Shown in pieces: positions 47,156 to 60,653 of a DNA stretch of 64,000 bases. The stretch lies in contig CM063284.1 in the NCBI GenBank assembly GCA_032173965.1, forward strand, positions 100,316,410 to 100,380,409, read 5' to 3'. Each line of letters opens with the position of its first letter. Position 1 is the first letter of the stretch. Position numbers and translations under genes: made by a program. Below the pieces are notes generated by a model. That model did no database searches. It had not been told where the DNA came from and was given only the letters and a program-made list of their open reading frames with translations. The stretch comes from Sitta carolinensis. Lineage: Eukaryota; Chordata; Aves; Passeriformes; Sittidae.

Positions 47156-47190
47156 ATAAATCAGTCCGTTTACACTGCACAGAAATGGAG
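47156..47190 (+). CDS. SPIRE1: Probable SPIRE1 exon 2 (35 nt)
   Basis: Preceded by a strong acceptor (cttttcttttctcttacag) and followed by GTAAGA. Joined to the single G left by exon 1 it adds 12 codons: DKSVRLHCTEME. Human SPIRE1 has 12 residues at this point (GKLGYSQCMETE, from memory) before VIESLG, sharing K2, C8, E10 and E12. Phase is preserved, ending at 0. Divergence is high, so the call rests on position, phase, splice sites and the shared C/E/E pattern. The next exon was not found in the window. Confidence 0.65.
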
Positions 47191-48047
47191 GTAAGAGAAG
47201 TATTTTGTGTTCTCTGTTAGTGCTGATTTAGCTTGGCTCTTTTTCATTAACTCATAGTATAGATGTAGTATAGTTACAGTGTGGAGTTATCATTGCAGAT
47301 TTGTACTCTTTATTGTATTTATGGCTTTCACTGGAAGCTAACAAGTGTGTCTTACCATAGGATATTTAGTCCCATGTTCAAAAATACTGGAAAGAAAGGC
47401 TGTGTGGTTTTTCAAAACCAACATGAAGGATTTGCGATGCGGCCAGTGTAATCTCATTTGATATTAATCTCTTTAAACATATGTGTATTTTAAAGAATAT
47501 TTAATGTAGGTAATTTCTGTTGGATAAATTATTCTGTTATACTTATTTTAGAAAGGACTAATCAGTCATGGAGTAAATACTTGGTGTTTATGGAATGGCT
47601 TGGTGATTTTTTGACAACCTGAGAATTTAGATGGAAGCAGAGAATACAAGTGATCTCAGGGTTGTTTGTTCATTTAAAAGCATCTTGATTTCAGATACTT
47701 TTGATATGACCTTTAATTTATCACTTTGCAATGTTTTGGAGTCCAAGAAATGTTGGATGTCTTGCTGGGGTAACAATAGAAACACAAATCCACTTAAATC
47801 TGCTTGATTTTTATCTTGACTGTTATTTGAATCTGTATTTTTGATACTAAACTGTGATTACTGTTGTAATTGTTTTATATGTCAGATTCATAGATTTAAT
47901 CCATGACTGAATGCAAAACTAAGTGGAACATCTAGCTGAAAAATATGTGGACTCACAATCTAATTTTTATTATCATACAGAGTAAATCATACAGTCTACT
48001 CAAATAAACTTTTCCAGCAATAAATACCATTTCTGTGTCCTTTGCAG

Positions 48048-48380
48048 GGCAGCCTTTTCTCACTGCCTTTGAACTTTCTTTGAAATGTAAAACTGAGTTT
48101 TCACTTCAGCTGTTCCATCCATACCTCAGGCTGAGCCTGGCGATGGGACAAGTGGTGGAGCATCTTAATTGGCAGCTTGTCAACTTTCTCATCAATAATA
48201 TATGTGAAGGTGACAAAGTACTGTTACCAAGTGGTTTATTCCTAGATAAACTGTGCATGATGATGGCTGGTTATAAAGACAAAATGAAAGGCCAGCTAAT
48301 TCAACTATAGATGGTAAAATGCTAAGGCTATCCAGGTTTTTTCAAGTATTAATAATAAAACCAGAAATGTTCTTTCTGCA
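48048..48380 (+). other. Candidate alternative terminal exon within SPIRE1
   Basis: A good acceptor (tttctgtgtcctttgcag) ends at 48047. Joined to exon 1 (which leaves one G) the reading is open for 87 codons (GQPFLTAFELS onward) to TAG at 48308-48310, with a poly(A) signal AATAAA at 48354-48359. It would give a truncated SPIRE1 lacking most of KIND. No protein similarity recognised, so chance is a real alternative. Confidence 0.25.
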
Positions 48381-51300
48381 GGATATAGTGTAAGGAACAA
48401 TTCATAACAGATGGAATTACAGAAATTTGAAGTAGGCACGTTTTATTGCTTTGTGTGGTTTGGTTTAAACAAATGCATCCTGCATTTGTTCCAGGATTTG
48501 CAATATCTCAGTTCACAAATCTAGTGCCTTATTTACAAATTATAATCTAGTGTGTCATATGCTTTGCATAGTAAATATGTTTGCAATTTTGCTTTGTATT
48601 TTTTAAAAGGAAGGTGTTCAAAGGCCCAAACACTAAAAATAAAGATAATAAACCACTGTTAAAATGTTTTTAACAAAACATAAAATACTTCATTTTGGAA
48701 GGTTAGAAGTGGTTGTGCTTCAAATGAAAAATGTCTAGTAAGATTCAGTTCAGTATGCTATATTTCGTCTTCCATGGGAAAAGAGTTTTCTAATTTTGAT
48801 CTTCTAAAAGTATATTTGTTGATAGTTGAAAAGTAGATTGGAGCTTCCCATGAGACAGAGGCTTCACTTTAGAATGTCTCTAATAAGCAGCGCTGTGACC
48901 ATTAGCACACTGACTCTTCTTTATCTTTGTCATACTGAAGGAGGCTGTAGCTTTTTCCTCCTCCAAAATTCCTTCGGGTTTGTAGTGTTAGACTTGAAGT
49001 TGATGATGTTTGTGTTTTTCAGAACTAGGAATTCAGCAGAGGCAGCTCATCTCACTATTTTTGTTTCCTGTGGAAGAGAGTGTGGCCAAAATGAACATAT
49101 TAGGATATGTGGGAAACTTCTTACAATCTTAATAATCAACAATCATATCTTTTCTTTGGCAAAACATCCTGTAAACTATCCAGAATTGGGACACCTTTTA
49201 TTTTCAAGCCAGCAATATGGGCGGTGTATGAAGTCCAGAGTCCAAGTTCCATAGCCATAATAGGAGGATGGGAGTAAAGAATGAGGTGACCTTGTTTAAT
49301 CTGCACCTGCCTGTAATTCTGTTATGTACATAATGATAGCGCTCCTTAGTCATCTTAGCCGAGGTGGTGAAATTATATAAAATATGCCAGCCTCATTTGT
49401 AAATATTTAGTGCTCATAGAGAAATTATTCTGTGCATGCAAAGTGATTCATATGTAGGAGGGTTTAATTGCCATCTATTTGAAAAGACCCACCTAAGTGA
49501 GCAGAGGCCTGTTGTGTGTGATTAATGCAGTTAACCAGGACGTGCGCTAACACAGAGACACATGCAACCTCTCACATTGTTTAAGAGTCAGGAGGGAATT
49601 AAATAGCCTGTTCCAAACAATGGGGAATAAATTACTCGACACCATTCAGTCCGAGTCAAATCACAGAAGGAATCAATTTTAGAAATGTTTTGGGAGACTG
49701 TGCGCTTTCTATGCAAATTCTATTCATGAGCTCTCGGATTCACTATTAGAAATCTTAACATACATTGAAAATCACAGTATGTGTCTATAGAGCTAATTTT
49801 TTTAACCTTTTCAGTGGACACTTGAGGCATTTGACTGTATTTTAGATAATAATTCAGGGGAATAAATATACATGTTATGAGAATACAGTGTTCACTGTCA
49901 CACAAATGAGAATATACCTGTTAGTTCAGTGTATTGATGCAAATAAAATTAACCACCTCTTTCATGCAGATGAAAATGAGAACAGGTATTTAATAGCACA
50001 GAATGTTAGGATTTCAAAAGAGGTGTCATAGTTTTGCATTAAAAGTCATGTTACACCTGTATTAAAGTGTGTTACCTGATCATAATTCAAGCAGTGTAAA
50101 AAGTGTATTTAGTATATGGTAATATCTAGGGTTCATATTTTTATCCTTGTTGAGTGTAAACAAAAGTAACATTCTGATTAAAAAGTAATTGCTGCAGCAA
50201 ACAATCCTTGCCATGCACAGTAATAATCACTTTGTTCTCCTTCCTGAGCATTAACCTTATGGTGACAAGGGAGAAGAAATGTCACTGCACAGAGGACGGG
50301 CAAAAATGTTTGAGAATCACTTCTTTTAGTAAAATATGAATGTGTGTGACCTCTATCAAAATAAATACATCATTATGTACTGAAAAAATAAATTTCTTTG
50401 TGAATGCTTGGTAACAAATCTGGTAATTCTGTGAAAGCTTTTGATTCCTTGTGCTTTTAAGAGGGAAATTAAGAAGAGCTCAGAATTGCCTTCTAGAAAC
50501 CAAAGCAGAATCATGCATCTTTTCTTGCAAGCGTTATTTTGTGCTTGAGCATTATGTGGCCGTTCTGATAAGTGAAGCACTCATCCCTTGCTGATGGAAT
50601 TATCTTGCAGAGAAGCTGCACTCCAGCCTCTGAGGGACCTGTTATTTTAGATACCTGAAAGCCCATTATGCTTGTTCATTGATGTGGGGGTTCTGTGGCA
50701 GTCAGCCTGACCTCCCGATTTTCCTGAAATACTCCATAGTTGCAAAGAAGCAGCTTAACAGACACTTAATTAAATAGCAAATGCACAAAAAAGTAGTGTT
50801 TAGGTTTTGATCTTTTGCTTTTTTAAGAGGAGCTTTTTTTTTTTTGTAATTTTATAAGTTTCTAGCACATCAGGAGGAGATCGATCTTGAAGAAAAATAG
50901 ATTTCTGGTGTTTACTTGCTATAAGCCTGACACATTCCCCTTTTCATTCAGCAGTTTCATTGGGAATGTGCAGCAAATATTGGGCTGGAGAACTAATAAT
51001 GTATTTGACTAAGCTGATTTAGTGATAGTCAAATCCTACCATCTGTCCAGAGTTCTCTAAGAGAATTCAGCTGTTCCTTGTGAAGGCTTTGTAATTTTGC
51101 AGTATATGATGTGCCTTTATTAGTCTACACGCCCTGAAGTCACACAGGATTTATGATGAAATCTCCATTCCAGTGATACCACTGATAAATCTTTCAATCA
51201 ACTGGGGAAGAGTCCAGAGGCAGTTTCAGCCTCTGGTCTTCTGACAATTTCAGATAGCGAATGGTGGAAAACTAGGTCTTACAGTAACTTGGGTCCTTCC

Positions 51301-54300
51301 AGGGAACATTTTGCCTGCAAAACCTACAAATAATAGAGCATAGAGCATTAAGTGGTGTTGGTGTTTCTTTGATGTTTTGGGAATTTTTGTGGTTTTGGGG
51401 GTTTGTTTTCAGTGGGGTTTTTTTTTTGCTTTTGGTAACTACAGAATTCCCTTTTCTTTAATGGGACGAGATGGAAAAGTCTGCAACTATAGATTATATG
51501 AATCTGAAAGAGGACTCAGAGTTTTGGAACAATAAGAATTCTTACAGTGCTTTAGTTTTTGCAGAACCCTTTCTATATGAATTCTATTAAATTGTGCTTG
51601 AGAAGATACCCATCTAATCAGAAGCATGCTAGCATACCTATGGCAGCAATCCTATATACTCATTGATAGCTCTCATATCAATTAGCTTTAAGGTGCTATT
51701 TTTTGAGTAAACCAGCCCTGGTGGACATGTTTGCCTCTCTGTTCAGACCAAGAGACTAATTGAATTGCTCGTTCAAACAGCAAGAAAAAAAAAAAACTTT
51801 AGATATTTGCATGCCAGCAATTTAACAGTCCTTTGTGTTGTCCTTCTTTGTTGTTCTCTGTAATAAAAGACAAGTTTAGAGTGTCAGTATGAAATAAGAA
51901 TGCTGTGTCTCATACTTTTTTTTTCTGCTAAATCTCCTGAAGCCTTCTGAGATTTTTTATGAGCTCTGCTACTTATGAATTTTCTGTTAGAGATGCTGTG
52001 TTTTCCCTACCTCCTTGCTAATTTCCAAAAAGTTAATAGTCAACACAGCACAGTAACATAAGAAGTATGCATCCTGCGGATGAATAAAAGAGGATGATAG
52101 TGTGGTTGCATGGAGGGAGTTCTTTGTTATTGCTTGAAGGATTTTGCCTAGGGCAGTGCTGAAACTGAGGTAAGTACACTCTGGAGTTCAGTAAGTTCAG
52201 TTTCAGTGATAAGTTTGACCTGATAGCATTAGCTTCTGGATCTGTAAGGGACAAACTCCAACTCAACCCCTGTTCCTGAATGTCTCTATTCACTCAGAAG
52301 TTCAATATCCACAGTATAAGAAGTGCAGGAGATACACAGGTGATGAGAATAAAATATATAAAATGTAGGTTAAATGACAGATGAAAAGCATACAAAGCAG
52401 TTCAGTCTCTGAAGATTTCCTGTTGTTTACAGCTCTTCTTTCCCTGCGCCACTTCAGGCCACACAGTGCTTATGCTTGCAGTGATGATTTTAGGAGTACT
52501 GAATAGGTTCAGTATAGTATTTGGTTTTTGGGAAGCCAAGAGAAATGAGACTTTAGCACTTTTGGTTTTTTTTCAGGTGAACAAGGAGCACTTTAGTGGG
52601 CTGGTTAAGTGTCTTAATATAATATTGTATTAATTTTGTGCTGCATTTTTTTCTTCCATATTCTACTTTTGATATTGTAGGACATGAGTAACTTCCTTTG
52701 ACTGAAGTGGATATTCACGGTGTTTCATGAAGAACATTGGATTTTTTTTGTTTTTGTAAAATGTTGTGGTCTTACTGGATTATTAAATCATCTTAGGAGA
52801 GAAAGTTGTTCAAACAGGCTTTTTGTGTCAGTGTGTTTCTAATTGATGTCTAATTTTTTTACATTTCTGTGTGACTGGGTTTAGAGGCTCTCTAACATAA
52901 AGTTCCTTGAAAATCTAAGCAGCATTATTTCAACAATAACATGCATTACTGGCCATGGTGAATTTTAACATAGCTAAGATAGCCTAATTGCTTGTTAATC
53001 AGTTTTGAATTTGGTCAGTGGTCAAAGAAGACAGGAACTGAAGGGAACTAAACACTTGATTTCACTTCAGCAGTTCACTTACCAGGCACCGGTTTCCCAA
53101 TTTAAAAGCAAATGTTGTTTTAAATTTAGCCATTAATAACATGAGATAAGGGTTGAAATACAGTATCAGTAAGTTTGTTTTCAAAATGTGAAGAGATTTA
53201 AAGTGAGAAAAATAGTCATTTATGAATAAGGTGAATTCAGAGTGCTCGCACCTCCTTTTTTTAATACACCTGTGTTCTTCTTTCAAGGGATAGCTTATTA
53301 ACATTGAGTAATTCTAACAATTCTTTTTTGAATGCACTTAGAAATATTGATCTAGTTCATCTAAACAATTCCTGTACAAAGTAGGTAATGTTTTAGCATT
53401 TAAATTCTTGTTGGTCACTTGATACTTCACGTGTATCAGACCCCTAGCAATTTATACTTGAGAAAATAACAAATCCTTATGAAAGGCTTTTTTTAAAATG
53501 CGGCTTTAGCTGACCTAATGCAGATGAATATGTTGAATTTTTAATGAACAAATATACAGTGCCGTTAATCTTTGCTTGGTCTTCCATCTCTCTTGCTACC
53601 TTCTGTTATTTTGTCTCTCTGATGGAAGTAAGAACTGCTCTCCTCTGCTTGTGAACATGAAGAAGCTTCATTTATTGCAGGACAGGGGAGGAGAAATGTA
53701 GTGTCCCTTACAGGATTTCTGAAGGTGACTCAGGGAAAGTACTAAGAGTAAAGCTTAATTGGAGTTTTAGTAAAATACACATTTTCAGTAGATCAGTAGC
53801 AGGGCAGATCATAGTAGTTGGTTCAGAAATTCCCTGTAACACTGTCTTCAAGCATTCAAATATCATGAGGCTTATTCTGCATAGTGAGATCAGCAGAAAA
53901 CAATCTGTTGAAAATAACATGAGGTTTTTATTAGTTTCTAGGTTTTAGTTAATTCATACCCAGATAACTATATTTTTTCTTTGCACTTCTACAACTAAAT
54001 GTTTTTCTTCATGTGAACATTTAACATGTAGCTTTTTATCTAAATCACTTGACCTGAGAAGTTGAGGCATTAAACAAAGCAAGATTCTCAGTTGAGTTGT
54101 GAGAGTGTGCAGCGCTGCATGCTTTCTTTGGCAGAGAGGATCCTGAGTTGGTCTTGGGGCTCACTGAGGCAAAAGGGGGTTTTGTTAGTTTTGTACTTTC
54201 TTTTGTTTGACTTGACACAGCGCAATTCATTTGAGCTTTTGTTCCAGAATGAACTTTATAGCAACTGGTAAGTTTCTGTGCTCCCCATGACCTACCAGTG

Positions 54301-54739
54301 TGAACATTTTCATCTTAAGCTGTTTGATTTTGTCTGCCAGTTACATGTCTGTAATGTCAACCATGGGAAGACAAAGCAAGCGCCAAGATTTCTTCTTAAT
54401 AGCATGAGGGAAAGAAAGATGTTCCATGCTGAACTGTTGGATTAGCCTTTAGTGTTGCTGTGTGCTGTAGCAGGTGAAGCAAAATACTTTTATTTACCAA
54501 AAGGAAATGCAGAGGGTAAATTAAACACACAGATAAAATTAGACTAAATACTAAACGTGTATTTCATCACATCCCTTACTTCTATTAACCAGTGGTCATT
54601 ACGAAGCACCTGTAATGCTTTTAGTACTTCACCCTCAGCAAGCAGTGAAGGTTAAATAATTAACTAGGACAAGGCAAGCTGTTCACACTTAGTAGATTAA
54701 CTCCTGCTTCATTTAAGAAAGTAGGGGTACTCTGTTAAA

Positions 54740-55480
54740 TTGATGAGTTTTTCTCTTCCACCTATTAGTCCCTAAGCCTGAAACACCCTTGTCCAAGTGT
54801 CCCATCACTGTTTCTCACCTGTATTGTACCTTTACTTGCAAGTGTTCCTCTCCTGCTTTCTTCCAAAATATTTTACAGTTCATTCATTAACTTCCTTTAT
54901 TTCTATTTCTCCTTAACCATAAAGTTAATCATCTGCTTTTGCAGGTGTGTGTTACTGCCTCTGCACAGTATTTGATGATTCTCAGTGTTGCTGAGATGTC
55001 TCTGCTCCAAATGTGTGCTTTCATAGATCTCTTCTCTTCTGCTCGTTTTTTCTGTTGGTCCTAGTGGATGATGTACTGCTATCTGAATTAATTATTTTTC
55101 TGCTGTGTATTTCTCATTGTATCTTTATCTTCCTCTGTTATCTGGACCTATGATACTGGCGTTATCTTCAACTTGCACCCTTTCCTTTCCTCCAGATGCT
55201 TGCCAAATCCTTAATTGCTCTCTGCTAAAAGCACCCTGCTCTTCTCTGTTGCCAAGATGATAACTCAGGCTTTGTGTTTTTTGTATTGGGTTGTCTTGGC
55301 TAATTCAAACTGCCTGCTACCTACTCCTTTCTTGGCAATGATGGGAATTATTTCTTCAAAGTTTTTTGAAAGACTCTCCTCTGGATGCATTCCGGTTTTG
55401 GGATCGCCATATGTTGCTTTTTGCTTCACCTGTGACCTATGCACTCAGGCTATCTTTTTTCTACTGTTGTAGATTGAAGC
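54740..55480. other. Second pyrimidine-rich stretch, SPIRE1 intron 2
   Basis: About 700 bp with T/C excess on the + strand (ttcctctcctgctttcttcc, ctatttctccttaacc, atctcttctcttctgctc). Similar in character to 42540-42920. No family recognised. Confidence 0.4.
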
Positions 55481-57687
55481 AAACACTCACTGCATAGTAA
55501 ACAAGTTGCTCCATCTGGTCTGTTTGTTTAGGAAGATGTGCCATGCATTGTTTGCTTTGAAGGGAAGCTCTTACTAATGTTTCTGGGAGCATAGGTGAGA
55601 AAAACATGCGTGTGTCCTTCGACTACATAATTCAAACTCCTTTGCTATTGGGTAATTGTGAATCAACACTTACTTTTGCAAATAGTTTGTAGCAGATTAC
55701 TTTGTTTTCTGAGTGTGTTGCTTGTTCTCGAATATTTGAGTATTTCACTTATATTATCAGAGTGAAAGCTCCATGCAATTCCTAGTCTTCCTGAAATGTT
55801 TTATACCACTGGGCATGGAGAAAATTAATGCAGTTGAAACTGCATGAAAACAGTCAAGTAATTGTGGTCTCTGGTCATTGGTCACCTTTTCGCCTTGTAA
55901 TTTTCCAAAGAGCTTTTCTTCTTTATAATATTGTATTGCTTGCTGTTGGAGTTTGCTTTAAATCTACAATTAGTAAGGCATGTAGAAAAATAGTTCTTTT
56001 CCCTTTTCTTTTTTATCTGTCTCTACAATGAAAGAAATAATGTCCTTAATGAACTCTGTTGGCAACAATAATAACGTCCAGCATTACTTTATAATAATAG
56101 TTTTAGCTTTCATTGACAAACTGAATGTACTCAAGGACTTTTGATTCTTATTTAATACACATTTTTTTTGTTATAGTGAATTTTTCTTCATAATTCTGCC
56201 AGCTTCAAAATTTTGTCAGCCATCATTTCGATCTGGTAGAGAGACCTAGTGCTAAACCTGAACCTGGCTTTCTTTGTGCAGAGTCTGGTGCTTCCATTGC
56301 CTGGCATAAAAGGCATTTGGATAGTAGCACTGTGTGCTTATGGAGTATCAGCTGCATGGTTATGTCTGTAACATTTAAACCATTGGCACTGGGAAAATGT
56401 GTTGGAATACTATTTGTTTTTCATGTTTTGGACTCATTACTGGATGAGAAATAAAAAGCTAATCTGAAAAACATAGGTAAGGGTTGTTATATGAGAGAAA
56501 GGAAGAAAAATATCCCATAGTGATGGGGGAGAGTTTTACCACTTATTTGGAGGCATTATAGCAAAATTATTTTTCAATTTTAAGTACTTCATTCTCTTAC
56601 AGAAGGAAAATGTTTGTTTAAAAGTTAAGATCTCTTATCCTTGGACTCCCAGCTTTCTGGAGTGTTGCCTGCCTGTGGCTCTCAGATCCTTCAGATGATT
56701 TCTATGTCTTGTTACACTAGTTATATATGCAAATGTAGTAGCAGACTTCACAGTTTAAAACCCAGACCAAGAGTAAATGAGTATGTGATGAACTTGTGGT
56801 TCTGTGAGTTGCCCCAGTGACTTAATTATATGGACACTAAAGCAGACAAGATGAATATTTTGGTGGGAGAAAAAAAAATGTTCTCATTTTAGAGATAGAA
56901 AATTTAAGTTTGAACACATCAGACAGATTGCCCAGTGTGACATTTGGACTACGTGGTGGAGCCAGCATAGAATCTAGATTGTTTAAGCCTTAATCACAAA
57001 CCCCAAGATCCTTCTGCAAATTTAAAAAAACTTACCCAAAATAACAAGCCCGTTACTTTACTGCCAAGAAATTACTAATTCCCTCAAGAGACATTTCATC
57101 AAGATAACTAGGAATTTACTTTCAGGCTAGGCTAGTCTTTATTTCCTGTGTCAACTTCTTAAATCCTTTAAAATTCTATAGAAGTAGTAGCCCATTCTCT
57201 TTAAAAATAAATTTCTTATCTTTCAGGTTTATACATGTAGATCGTGCCATCCTGGTAAAAAAATCAGACTTTATTTTCTATTGTTCCATTTGTGGAAATA
57301 GATAAACTGACCTTTGTTCCTACACAGAAGACAAACTTACCCTTAAATTTCTTGTGTACATTTCAGTCAGAAAAAGCAGTTCAAAAGAGATATATAATAT
57401 TTGGAAAAGACTAAGATGAACAGTTTCATAGGAGGAAAAAAGCAAACATGGGGAATTTGAAGTAGGAGTCATATTTAGGTGCGAATAAAGGGAGATTATT
57501 CCAGTAAAAAAGAAGAGAAGCAAAAAGAACTAATACAAAATAAGGAAACTTCTTTACTGCAGCATTTTGAAAGGCAATGAAACAAATAAGGTCTATTTTC
57601 ATTTAAATAACGATTAAATAATATTTTGCTTTGCAATGTGGTATTACTATAATAATAAGTAGTAGGACAAAGAACTTGAACAAAAAA

Positions 57688-57742
57688 TTCTATCAGAAGT
57701 TCTAGCAGAGAAGTTCTATTAGAGAAATTCTATTAGAGCAAG
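57688..57742. repeat. Short degenerate tandem repeat
   Basis: Four imperfect units of 12-15 bp, each starting TTCTA (ttctatcagaag, ttctagcagagaag, ttctattagagaaa, ttctattagagcaag). Confidence 0.7.
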
Positions 57743-60104
57743 CTTGGGGTCCTAAAAACAGAATTTCATTTCACAAAATCTGCTTCAGAGGACTGATTTT
57801 TTTTTTTGCACTTGTATCATGAACAAAGATATAAACATTAAATCTAGCCTGAACCTCACTGTGAATTTTTAGTGTAAAACAGCATTTTGTGTTGTTCTAG
57901 CATATGAAATGACGTATGGAAACACAAAGTGTCACACTAATAAGATTCTATGCGTTTTCCTGTCACTGGCTTGTTCTTTTGTTTTTTGAAAAGATGGCTT
58001 GTATATGTATGGAGATCTTGGTTCTTCAGTCTTATGTCTGTGTGAATATCTAGATAAATGGATTTTAGCAGGCAGTGGGCACTGCAGCAGATAGACGTGC
58101 ACTGTGTCTTGCATTTCCTGGCATGGAAACTTGCGCTTTATGGATTAATAGACAATTGCATTTGTATTTTTGTTGTGTTGTTGTTCACCACTGATTGAAT
58201 TTATGTGACACTGGGGTTTTTGTTTGACATGGCCTATTACAGATTTTATAAAGTGACTGTGAAAGCAAGTTTCCAAAAAGCTTTCTAAATAGAAGATAGA
58301 AAAGTGTTGGTTGCTATGCTTTTCCCCTGTTTAATGGCTGCAAGAGCGAAGATCGAGTTAAGATCTTGCCAATGTCTACTTAGGAGCATGCCCATTCCTC
58401 TCAGTCACCCAGTACAACAGGAACTATATATTACTTTTTTATGATTCATTCTGTTGAAATTATCGTGACTCACTTCTACTCTTTTACATCCCTTTCTCCC
58501 TTAAAATAATTATTTTCTAATTACTTTGCTTGTCTCCTCTTAGTGCCAATTGCTTTAGCTCCTCCATGAATGAGGATCCAGTCTGCCCCTTTTTGTTTCG
58601 CCTTTTTAAAAAAAATAAATTCTTTTACATTGTTTCAATCTGCCTCCAGACAAGACTCCTCAAAGCATTCTTCTTGTCATCCACCCACACATGGAGTATC
58701 TCTTCTGCTCCAGAGAGTTCCAGTAACTAAGTGTAGAGCTGTCAGTGGATTCAAATCCCGCAAACAGAGGAAGCAAAGCCCACATCTGCAGAATCCGTCC
58801 TTGTAAAGATGATGGGTGGCTATTTAAGCTGTATTGGCCCTGTTTGTGTTCCAGGCTACTTCCATTGTTTTCCCTGCCTTGACCCCGTTCTGCCATGGCC
58901 CCAGGAGCTGCAAATGGCAAGAGTCCTGAGCAGAATTTCATCTGCAGATCTTCTGGAGGTATCCTGAGCTAAAAAAACAGTCTGAGCAAAAGAATCAGAT
59001 ATGAATGGATACAGCAAACAGTTGTCCTCGGCCACAAATCCTGCTAAATTCTGGTTGCCCTCAGCCTCGCAGGTGCTGCCATTGCACCTTCTGACAACAC
59101 CTACAGCTACAGCAAGTCAGGATTCTGAATGTACAGTTGACTCTTACAGGTGCTGCTTTTTCCTTAACACTTTGGGTCTGTCACTTGATCTTGGCCCCTG
59201 ACTTCCAGGACTCTTGTGGGCACTGCTTCCTCTTGACACTGAAGAGGAGGAATAACCCATGCTGCCACAGTCCATTTCAGAGATGTAATTACTGCACAAA
59301 GTCTCTGACTTCCAAAACTTCTTCCATTACAGTGGCTGACTTAAGAATATCTTGCAGAAATTCTAGGGTCAAGAAAAACAGGCATTGTCTTTTCCAGCCT
59401 GCAGAGAATACTCCTAGGTCATGAGATGCTAAACAATCTGATTCTTGTATCATGAAACCGAATGATGCAACATCTTACTGAGTTTGTACCTTTGGCAATA
59501 TTCTGTAGTGTTTCTTTCAATGAAGTTGGTTTTCCCATTAATCACAATGTTATTTATGAGAAGACATTGAGGAGCCTATGACAACTGTTTCTATACAAGA
59601 TAATTTGTGTTTTTCTTGTGGATACATAAAATTTATGAGCTTTATAACTTGCTCTGAATGTGAAAAATTGTCTTCTTCTCACATTCATGGGTCTGAGCCT
59701 TTCATATTGTTTCTCAGATTTTTTGTTTTCACTGTGGAGTGAGTAACTGTGGGGGTTGCCCATCCCTCCTCAAATCCTTTTGACAAGGCTAATGTGTTGT
59801 GCCAAGACAGATTCTATTAGCTGTGGTCATGTTGGCATTGCTGATTGCCGTTTATTTCATGAGCTGTAGCTGCATTAGAGTTGATGTTGGGAAGGTTTCC
59901 AGCACTGACTTCTTCAGCATGGGCACCAGGAGCCCTGCAGCTTCATTAACTATGTGGCATTGCTGACAACTGTGGCAGCAGTGCTGTTTGCCAGGGGCTG
60001 TGTGGAGGTCTGGGTCTTTGCATGCATGAAGGCCTCTGCATTTTAATGCCTGTGTATTTATTTGTGAGACGGGGCTTGAAATCAGGCAAAGTTACAGTGC
60101 TAGG

Positions 60105-60286
60105 GAATCACAGAATAATATATTTGGAAGGGAGGTTTGAAATGACCTCTGGTCATCTGGGGTGGATGACCAACATGCTGAAGACAATTCTAAGTTAAAT
60201 GTGGTTGATAAGGACCTTGCCTAGCTGCATCCAGGGTTGGACATCCCACAACCTCTTCAGGAAATCTGCTCCTCTTTCACCACCCA
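60105..60286 (-). mobile_element. CR1 LINE 3'-end fragment, antisense, in SPIRE1 intron 2
   Basis: On the + strand gaatcacagaataatatatt, tgaaatgacctctggtcatc, gttggacatcccacaacctc and gaaatctgctcctctttcac match the antisense of the CR1 3' tail. More diverged than the other three copies. Confidence 0.75.
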
Positions 60287-60582
60287 TCTTGTGCAGAACA
60301 CATACAAAGACAGCCACCCACCCAAACATAGAAAAATAACTTCTTAGTGGTAGCTGTAGTTACTTGAAAATGTAATTTATGGATATGAGTACATTCTTTC
60401 TGTCTTGTCTTTAATCTACCACCACTTGTTTTGAATTGCAGGTTGAGAAATACTGAGGGCATGGAGGTCAGTGCTCAGAGCAGAGCATTGGTGTGGCAGC
60501 ACAACATGAAAGACAAAAGCATGAGCTCTGTTTTGGAGTACTCTTGAAGCTAGAGACAATAAGTGATCTTATTTCAACTTTG

Positions 60583-60583
<1 letters not shown>

Positions 60584-60652
<69 letters not shown>

Positions 60653-60653
60653 T
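60584..60653. repeat. (ATT)n microsatellite
   Basis: About 23 uninterrupted ATT units (70 bp). Likely length-polymorphic. The Tyr- or Ile-only open frames over it are artefacts. Confidence 0.97.

Noticed and set aside
48826..49254. 142-codon ORF in SPIRE1 intron 2
   Set aside because: Non-ATG start, AT-rich random composition, no known domain.
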